Source: an uncultured SAR86 cluster bacterium (GTDB lineage Bacteria > Pseudomonadota > Gammaproteobacteria > Magnimaribacterales > AG-339-G14). Taken from it: DNA of 64,000 nt. Positions within the stretch are counted from its first letter, which is position 1. Each line of letters begins with the position of its first letter. The stretch is taken from the NCBI GenBank assembly GCA_902587545.1, contig CACILL010000003.1:1-64000 (forward strand), given 5' to 3'. The notes under the pieces were generated by a model. The model ran no database searches and was not told where the DNA came from. It worked only from the letters and a program-made list of their open reading frames with translations. This document shows positions 58,549-64,000 of this stretch, in pieces. The position numbers and the translations under genes are program-made.

Positions 58549-60144
58549 GTGAACAAATACAGAAGAAAATTCCTAAAGAGTTTAGCCCTACTTTTACTTT
58601 TTCTGCCTATACGTATTTTTCCGTCATTTAATAAAGAATCGGTTATTTCTTTTAAGTATGGAGTGGCGAGTGGGGATCCTACAAATACTAATGTAATTTT
58701 ATGGACAAAAATCTTACCAATGGGTAATCCAGAAATTAGAGTTAGGTGGGAAGTTTCAAGTTCCAAGGATTTTTCAAATCTTATTACCTATGGTCATGTC
58801 AGGACAAATTCTAAAAAAGATTATTCAGTTAAAGTTGATGCAAAAATTCCAAAAAAGTTTAATGGTGAAAAAATTTATTATAGATTTTTAGCAGATGGCA
58901 AAACCTCTGATATTGGAATGACATCAACATTACCTAGCGAAAATCCAAATAATTTTAATATCGCTTTTTGTAGCTGCTCAAATTATCCTGCAGGATATTT
59001 TAATGCTTACAAAGAAATAGCAAAAAATGAAAAAATAGACTTGGTTTTGCATCTTGGAGATTATCTCTATGAATATGGTCATGGTGGTTATGCGTCAAAG
59101 GATGCAGAACAAATGGGCAGAGTTGTAAATCCGAAACACGAAATGGTTTCATTGGATGATTATCGAAAAAGGTATGCGACATATAGGTCTGATCCCGATC
59201 TAAAATTATTACATCAAAAAAAACCTATGATTTCTGTTTGGGATGATCATGAATTTACTAATGATAGTTGGCAAAAAGGAGCTCAAAACCATTCTAAAGA
59301 TGAAGGTACATTTGCTAATAGAAAAAAGAGTGCTCTTCAAGCTTATTACGAATGGATGCCAATCCGTGAGAAAGGCAGAAAAGATAAAATTTGGAGAAAT
59401 TTCAGGGTAGGAAATCTTATAAATTTGATGATGTTGGATACCAGATCATACAAAAGAGATAAACAATTAGATATAGAAAAATACTTTGACGGTAATTCTT
59501 TTAATAAAATTTCTTATTTAAGAGATATTAATAAACCAAGAAAACTTCTTGGTAAAGAACAGTTCAACTGGATAAGAAATAAAGTAGATAGTTCTTTTAA
59601 ATGGTCTATTTTTGGACAACAAATTCTAATCGGGCCAAAATATTTACCAACAATTTTTAAGGCTGTCGACAAAGAAAACTTTCCAAAATTTCTTCATAAA
59701 TATCTTTCTTTAGCTGGTACTGAGATTCCTTACAATACAGATCAGTGGGATGGATATCCAAAGGAAAGGGAAAAGTTTTATAAAACTATAAGCAATTCTC
59801 AATCCAGCCTCATTCTTGCGGGTGATTCACACAATTCTTGGCTTTCAAATCTATTCGATAAAAATAATAAATTTGTTGGCGTTGAAATAGGAGCTCCTTC
59901 TATCACATCTCCAAATTTTGTTGATACTTTTGGAGATTTTACAGAAGCATTGGATAAATCATTTATTGATTCAAATAAAGATCTTATTTGGACTAATGGA
60001 AGGAACAAGGGTTATGTAGAGCTTAATATTTTTGCGGAATATGTAGACGTCAAATTCAATTTTGTTTCCTCGGTTAAATCTAAAAATTATAAGAATTTAA
60101 AACCCATAACTTTTAAAGTTAATCATAGCGAAGCAATCACTTAG
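58549..60144 (+). CDS. PhoD-like alkaline phosphatase
   Basis: Secreted metallophosphoesterase (531 residues). The N-terminus YRRKFLKSLALLLLFLP is a twin-arginine signal, fitting folded, metal-loaded export. A PhoD N-terminal domain (FKYGVASGDPTNTNVILWTKI) leads into the metallophosphatase domain: HLGDYLYEYG, WDDHEFTND and LAGDSHNSW carry metal ligands, as in the Ca/Fe PhoD enzymes. Start GTG 58549, behind the tRNA. It releases phosphate from organic phosphate esters and suits phosphate-poor water. It may also be a phospholipase D-like phosphodiesterase. Confidence 0.9.
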   Translation: MNKYRRKFLKSLALLLLFLPIRIFPSFNKESVISFKYGVASGDPTNTNVILWTKILPMGNPEIRVRWEVSSSKDFSNLITYGHVRTNSKKDYSVKVDAKIPKKFNGEKIYYRFLADGKTSDIGMTSTLPSENPNNFNIAFCSCSNYPAGYFNAYKEIAKNEKIDLVLHLGDYLYEYGHGGYASKDAEQMGRVVNPKHEMVSLDDYRKRYATYRSDPDLKLLHQKKPMISVWDDHEFTNDSWQKGAQNHSKDEGTFANRKKSALQAYYEWMPIREKGRKDKIWRNFRVGNLINLMMLDTRSYKRDKQLDIEKYFDGNSFNKISYLRDINKPRKLLGKEQFNWIRNKVDSSFKWSIFGQQILIGPKYLPTIFKAVDKENFPKFLHKYLSLAGTEIPYNTDQWDGYPKEREKFYKTISNSQSSLILAGDSHNSWLSNLFDKNNKFVGVEIGAPSITSPNFVDTFGDFTEALDKSFIDSNKDLIWTNGRNKGYVELNIFAEYVDVKFNFVSSVKSKNYKNLKPITFKVNHSEAIT

Positions 60145-60192
60145 ATTAGGTTTTTATATTGTTTTTGTAAGTTACTTTCGTTTCATACTATG

Positions 60193-60198
60193 TATAAT
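60193..60198 (+). promoter_or_regulatory. -10 box of tRNA-Asp promoter
   Basis: TATAAT with 14 bases to the tRNA 5' end. The -35 is not clear (TTACTT at 60172 is 15 bases upstream). Confidence 0.45.
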
Positions 60199-60212
60199 TG
60201 TTTTCCTAAATT

Positions 60213-60291
60213 GGACCGGTAGTTCAGTTCTGGTTAGAACGCCGCCCTGTCACGGCGGAGGTCGCGGGTTCGAGCCCCGTCCGGTCCGCCA
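60213..60291 (+). tRNA. tRNA-Asp (anticodon GTC)
   Basis: A 79-base tRNA: acceptor GGACCGG / CCGGTCC, discriminator G, encoded CCA; anticodon stem GCCGC/GCGGC region with loop CTGTCAC gives GUC. The T-arm is GCGGGTTCGAGCCCCGT. panD starts 8 bases after its end. Confidence 0.94.
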
Positions 60292-60298
60292 TTAAAAT

Positions 60299-60628
60299 AT
60301 GTACATTACTGTTCTTAAATCTAAGTTACATAGAGTAAAAGTTACTTCTACAAACATTGACTACGATGGATCTTGCGGAATTGATAAGGACTGGATGGAT
60401 GCTCTTGATATTAAAGAATATGAACAAGTTCATATCTATAATATTTCAAATGGAAATAGATTTGTTACCTATGCCTTTTCTGAGGATGCCGGAAGCAAAA
60501 AGATTTCTCTAAATGGCGCTGCTGCCCATAAAGCAGATACTGGAGATTTAATAATCGTATGTACTTACATGATGGGAAGTAAAGGTGATAAATTTCAAGA
60601 ACCAAAAATTTTAAAAATTGAAGATTAG
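60299..60628 (+). CDS. panD: Aspartate 1-decarboxylase
   Basis: Makes beta-alanine for pantothenate and CoA. It is a pyruvoyl enzyme: self-cleavage between G24 and S25 in YDGSCGID makes the cofactor. LNGAAAHKADTGD-like segment (here SLNGAAAHKADTGDLII) is also conserved. 109 residues, slightly short of E. coli (126). The start is 7 bases past the tRNA-Asp CCA end, so it has no room for its own promoter and probably uses the tRNA transcript. Confidence 0.94.
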   Translation: MYITVLKSKLHRVKVTSTNIDYDGSCGIDKDWMDALDIKEYEQVHIYNISNGNRFVTYAFSEDAGSKKISLNGAAAHKADTGDLIIVCTYMMGSKGDKFQEPKILKIED

Positions 60629-60634
60629 GAGATA

Positions 60635-61438
60635 ATGATGAAAATTGAAGATTTGTTTTCAGTAAAAGACAAGGTTGCTGTTGTCACTGGAGGATCTCGA
60701 GGGATAGGTGAAATGATTGCATCAGCGTATCTAGCAAATGGCGCTACTGTATATATTACGTCTAGAAAGGCTGATGTTTGTGATGCAAAGGCAATAGAAC
60801 TCTCAGAAAAATATAATACTCAATGTACATCTCTTCCATCTGACTTATCTTCTTTAGAAGGAATAGAGAAGTTTGTAAAAGAAGTAGAGGCGTTAGAATC
60901 TGGGATTGATATTTTGGTAAATAATGCTGGAGCAGCATGGGCAGAACCTATAGATGTTTTCTCAGAAAAAGGCTGGGATAAGGTGATGGATCTGAATGTC
61001 AAAAGTGTATTCTTCTCTACGCAAAAGTTTCTTCCACTGTTGAAGAAAAAAGCTACAAGAGACGATCCTTCTCGGGTTATCAACATAGGTTCAATTGATG
61101 GTATTGGAACTCCTGTTTTTGAAACATACCCTTACAGTGCATCTAAAGCCTCTGTTCATCATATGACAAGAGTGCTTGCCGCAAGACTTGTTAGAGAAAA
61201 CATTTTAGTGAATGCCATTGCACCAGGACCTTTTCCTAGCGATATGTTGGGTTCAGCAGTAGCTCATAACTATGATGGCATTATTTCCAGAAATCCAGTC
61301 CATAGAATGGGTAGAGCCGAAGATGTCGGCGGTTTAGCTTTATATCTTTCATCAAAGGCTGGTTCTTACACTGTAGGAGAAACCATTACTTGCGATGGCG
61401 GAACAATCTCTGCAACTGGTCACGATTTGAGTGAATAA
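60635..61438 (+). CDS. Short-chain dehydrogenase/reductase
   Basis: NAD(P)-dependent SDR of 267 residues. TGGSRGIGE (about 18-26) binds the cofactor, NNAGAAW follows, and the catalytic YxxxK is YSASK (about 169-173), with a Ser in NIGSIDG. The C-terminal CDGGTISATG is typical. An AGGAGA ribosome site lies 3 bases before the ATG at 60635, or 6 before the second ATG. It follows panD by 6 bases. Substrate unknown. Confidence 0.9.
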   Translation: MMKIEDLFSVKDKVAVVTGGSRGIGEMIASAYLANGATVYITSRKADVCDAKAIELSEKYNTQCTSLPSDLSSLEGIEKFVKEVEALESGIDILVNNAGAAWAEPIDVFSEKGWDKVMDLNVKSVFFSTQKFLPLLKKKATRDDPSRVINIGSIDGIGTPVFETYPYSASKASVHHMTRVLAARLVRENILVNAIAPGPFPSDMLGSAVAHNYDGIISRNPVHRMGRAEDVGGLALYLSSKAGSYTVGETITCDGGTISATGHDLSE

Positions 61439-61463
61439 AAAAACCCCGTCATTTCTGACGGGG
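61437..61463 (-). terminator. Rho-independent terminator
   Basis: A perfect 7-bp stem (CCCCGTC 61444-61450, GACGGGG 61457-61463) with a 6-base loop. Read on the minus strand, it is followed by seven U. On the plus strand the run after the stem is CTTAAG, poor in U. It is placed to end minus-strand transcripts crossing 61465-61680. Confidence 0.9.
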
Positions 61464-61660
61464 CTTAAGAATAAGTATTTCAACTTAATTCTTACCTTAA
61501 GCGGGCGAACCGGCAAAAGGTCGGAATCGGGTTAACCCGTTGTCAAGAGGCACCCCCTGAAATTCCTGCTAATTCGTTAATACTAATTTGGACCACCTCC
61601 TTCACAGGGTAAGAATAAAACGCACTTTACTAGGAACCCCTGATATTGAACCTAAGTGCA
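61464..61660 (-). ncRNA. Putative structured small RNA, unidentified
   Basis: About 200 bases between the DASS gene's stop and a strong minus-strand terminator. Structured elements on the minus strand: a hairpin with stem GCACTT/AAGTGC (61622-61659); a 9-bp long-range stem of 61608-61616 with 61488-61496 (GGTAAGAAT in DNA); a CGGGTTAACCCG hairpin near 61533; and a segment AAGGAGGTGGTCCAA (61588-61602) that can pair with the 16S rRNA 3' tail as known from E. coli with one G-U pair. It does not match 6S, 4.5S, tmRNA or RNase P motifs that I can recall. Confidence 0.45.
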
Positions 61661-61678
61661 ACACTTGTATCTATTTTA

Positions 61679-63118
61679 CTACAAGACGAGAGGGTAATAA
61701 AAGACCGATAAAAGAAGGATATATAGAAATGAAATTAAATTAATAAAAATTCCTGCTCTTACCATTTGCTGAATGGGAACTAAGTTTGAAGCAAAGACTA
61801 TAGAGTTGGGAGGAGTTGCAACTGGCAACATGAAAGCACAGCTAGCAACAATTGTTAGCGGTAATGTAAGCAGCAAAGGGTTTATATCTAAATTGAAACC
61901 TACGCTAGCAATTACGGGCATAAAAGTAATTGTCGTTGTTAGATTGCTTGTTAACTCTGTAAGGAATAAGACCAACAATATAATCAAAGCAACTACTATA
62001 ATGGGATTGATATCTGCAGGTATCAAATTAGCTAACCATGAGGCAAGGCCGGTGGAATTTACTTCATAGGCTAAAGCCATACCTCCACCAAATAAAAAGA
62101 TAAGCCCCCATGGAAATTTTTGTTGTAAGTCATCCCAATTAAGCAAATAATCTTCTCTATTTTTAGAACTAACAAAAAATAATGAGATGCCTCCTATCAT
62201 TGCAATAACTGCATCTTCTAAAAAATCTAATCCTGGTAAATCGTCTAATAATTTTCTAAATACCCAACAAAAGGCAGTTATTGAGAAAATTATTGCAACC
62301 ATTTTTTGCTCTGAAGTAATCTTTCCTAAATCTTCAAGCATTGTTCTTAGTTTTGAATTTGTTTCCGGAGAAGCCTTAAAATTTATTGGAAAAATTAAAG
62401 AGGTTAAAATAAACCAAACAAGAGGGACCATAATTAGTGTCACAGGCAGTCCTATTGCAAGCCAACTTATGAAACCTATATCTTGATTAAAATTATCATT
62501 TGCATATTGAATAAGATAGCCATTTGGAGAAGTTCCAATTGGAGTAGATATTCCTCCCAGAGAAGCTGAATATGCAATTCCAAGGAGTAGAGCAAATTGA
62601 AAATTTTTACTCTCACTTGGAAGCAAATCTTTCACTGTCTCATTTATTACAGCTATGACTGACACTCCAATTGGCAAGAGCATTATTGCTGTTGAGGTAT
62701 TCATTACCCACATACTCAAAATTGCACTTGTTAGCATAAAAGCAGCCACGATATTTTTTGCCTGCATGCCACTATACTTTAGGATATTAAGCGCAATTCT
62801 TTTGTGCAAATTCCACTTTTGCATAGCAATTCCAATCATGAACCCACCAGCAAAAAGGAACTGAACTTTATTCATATATTCTCTACTGATAACTCCAATT
62901 GGATCTATTCCTAACAAAGGAAAGAAAATTAAAGGCAATAGAGCCGTTGCATAAAGTGGCATTGCTTCAGTAGCCCACCAAATTCCCATCAGTAAAAAAA
63001 TAGCTGCAGTTAGCTTACCTTCGTTTGATAATCCATCTGGGACAGGCATGAAATAAATACAAACAAAAATCGCAAGTCCAATCCAAAAACCGATTTTTTT
63101 GGCATTAAATGAATTCAT
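61679..63118 (-). CDS. DASS/SLC13 family anion:sodium symporter
   Basis: Divalent-anion transporter of 479 residues with about eleven membrane helices. The two SNT-type motifs are visible: MWVMNTSTAIMLLP (about residue 115) and LTSNLTTTITFMPVIAS (about residue 395). It takes up dicarboxylates, citrate or sulfate with sodium. It is the last gene before the structured RNA and diverges from the patatin gene. Confidence 0.9.
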   Translation of the reverse strand: MNSFNAKKIGFWIGLAIFVCIYFMPVPDGLSNEGKLTAAIFLLMGIWWATEAMPLYATALLPLIFFPLLGIDPIGVISREYMNKVQFLFAGGFMIGIAMQKWNLHKRIALNILKYSGMQAKNIVAAFMLTSAILSMWVMNTSTAIMLLPIGVSVIAVINETVKDLLPSESKNFQFALLLGIAYSASLGGISTPIGTSPNGYLIQYANDNFNQDIGFISWLAIGLPVTLIMVPLVWFILTSLIFPINFKASPETNSKLRTMLEDLGKITSEQKMVAIIFSITAFCWVFRKLLDDLPGLDFLEDAVIAMIGGISLFFVSSKNREDYLLNWDDLQQKFPWGLIFLFGGGMALAYEVNSTGLASWLANLIPADINPIIVVALIILLVLFLTELTSNLTTTITFMPVIASVGFNLDINPLLLTLPLTIVASCAFMLPVATPPNSIVFASNLVPIQQMVRAGIFINLISFLYILLLSVFYYPLVL

Positions 63119-63174
63119 TTGAAATACTTAGTATAGTTTTGTCCATAATATGCTGAATTTATCTAAAAATAACA

Positions 63175-64000
63175 ATGACTAAATATGTTTTATCCATTGA
63201 TGGTGGTGGAGTAAGGGGTTTAGCTTCAGCAACATTCTTAAGTGAACTGGATAAGTCAACCAATAAAAAACTCTCAGATAGCTTCGATCTAATTGTAGGT
63301 ACATCTACAGGAGGCATAATAGCCCTGGCAATTTCAATTTTAGGTCTTGAAGGTGACGATCTGGTAAAAATTTATTCAAAAGAAAATCTTAAAAAAATTT
63401 TTTCTCCATTGAGGTATAGATTTTTGGGATCGAAATATGCAGGCAAAATAAAGAGAAAAACTTTCGAAGAATATTTCAAAGCTGAAACACTGAGTTCTGC
63501 AAAAACACCATTAATTATAACTGCATTCGATTTGGAAAGAAGACGGGTAAAAATGTTCAAATCTTGGAAAGAAGGTTACTTGCCAGCCAGAAGAGTAGCT
63601 GCTGCAACCTCAGCAGCACCAACTTACTTTCCAGCTGAATCAATAGAAGGCCAATGGTATCTTGATGGTGCAGTATCAACTAATAATCCTGTTCTTATAG
63701 CTCATGCAGAGTCAAAAGCTTTATGGCCTAATGAAGAAATAAAAATTCTAAGTATTGGCACAGGTTATAATGAAAGAAGATTAGATGGTAGGAAAGCAAG
63801 AAAATGGGGTTCAATTTCTTGGCTAAATGCCGGAATAATTCAGATCTTAATGGAATCTAATATAGAACATGTTATTGCACAATCCCTATTCAATGATAAT
63901 TATTTAAGAGTAGATTCTTCACTTACTGGCATTAAATCATCATTTGATAACACCTCTAAAAGAAATTTAGACTCAATTAAAAAATTGGGAGAAAGTTGGT
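63175..64000 (+). CDS. Patatin-like phospholipase (3' partial)
   Basis: Runs off the window end without a stop; 275 codons are visible. Patatin landmarks are SIDGGGVRGLASATFL (oxyanion loop), VGTSTGGI (nucleophile serine) and YLDGAVSTNNP (catalytic Asp). No signal peptide, so cytoplasmic. It hydrolyses lipid acyl esters. The short patatin-only architecture resembles CapV-type CBASS effectors, but no nucleotide cyclase is visible in the window, so an ordinary lipase is equally likely. Confidence 0.88.
   Translation, partial: MTKYVLSIDGGGVRGLASATFLSELDKSTNKKLSDSFDLIVGTSTGGIIALAISILGLEGDDLVKIYSKENLKKIFSPLRYRFLGSKYAGKIKRKTFEEYFKAETLSSAKTPLIITAFDLERRRVKMFKSWKEGYLPARRVAAATSAAPTYFPAESIEGQWYLDGAVSTNNPVLIAHAESKALWPNEEIKILSIGTGYNERRLDGRKARKWGSISWLNAGIIQILMESNIEHVIAQSLFNDNYLRVDSSLTGIKSSFDNTSKRNLDSIKKLGESW

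Noticed and set aside
61535-61560. GGGGGTGCC on the minus strand looks like the start of a TPP riboswitch, and AGGGGGTGCCTCTTGAC like the prfB frameshift site.
   Set aside because: The CTGAGA and AACCTGATC parts of the riboswitch are absent, and the slippery CTT before TGA is out of frame; neither holds.
61588-61602. Plus-strand TTGGACCACCTCCTT resembles the end of 16S rRNA.
   Set aside because: Flanking sequence does not match 16S rRNA, so it is not an rRNA remnant; the match is reported as a complement in the minus-strand RNA instead.

Overview
The window is a compact, AT-rich stretch of a gammaproteobacterial chromosome. Genes abut or overlap by a few bases on both strands, convergent pairs share their 3' ends, and no gap without a gene exceeds about 300 bases. 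Several marks point to gammaproteobacteria: the order smc-zipA-ligA, the block DUF3108-purN-purM/DUF2066-CDP-alcohol transferase-Hda, a ZipA homologue, and a LexA box of the E. coli type. The low GC, tight packing, PhoD phosphatase, Baeyer-Villiger-type monooxygenase and many acyl-CoA enzymes suggest a streamlined marine heterotroph such as the SAR86 group. That placement is inference; no rRNA gene is present to confirm it.

Layout. 1-5078: cytochrome c maturation operon ccmB(partial)CDEFGH plus a CcmI-like TPR protein. 5128-10859: a short SMC protein, zipA, ligA and a lytic transglycosylase lipoprotein. 10856-17255: fatty or isoprenoid acyl-CoA catabolism (three acyl-CoA dehydrogenases, a two-domain VOC protein, a quinone-reductase-like enzyme), interrupted by tRNA-Leu. 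17242-22514: photolyase-family gene with a DUF2256 partner, a thioesterase, an enoyl-CoA hydratase, two small membrane proteins, a rhodanese and a flavin monooxygenase. 22530-29442: a large metalloprotease-like lipoprotein, a glycosyltransferase, an MsrA-thioredoxin-MsrB fusion overlapping tRNA-Val, and Coq7. 29454-31210: LexA-controlled umuDC. 31214-38014: pyrB, an HNH endonuclease, a DsbD-like reductase, YqgE, nadA-nadC and a lipoprotein with an internal duplication. 38028-42403: a beta-lactamase-fold hydrolase, recX, dnaX, recR, dcd. 42405-51315: purine genes and neighbours, SppA, a TlpA-like protein, an M23 peptidase and xseA. 51346-58330: a DMT transporter and an AtuA / enoyl-CoA hydratase / biotin-dependent acyl-CoA carboxylase group typical of leucine or acyclic terpene breakdown. 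58419-64000: tRNA-Val, PhoD, tRNA-Asp, panD, an SDR, an unidentified structured RNA with a strong terminator, a DASS anion transporter, and the start of a patatin-like phospholipase.

The genes combine core housekeeping (haem-protein assembly, chromosome and division, NAD, pyrimidine, purine and pantothenate synthesis, replication and repair) with an accessory catabolic set for acyl-CoA and terpenoid-like substrates and with photodamage, SOS and methionine-sulfoxide repair suited to sunlit water. The most unusual items are the SMC protein with no visible hinge domain, the Hda homologue with no P-loop, the MsrA-Trx-MsrB order, the photolyase relative lacking most iron-sulfur ligands, and the minus-strand RNA near 61.5 kb, which carries a 15-base match to the complement of the 16S rRNA tail.
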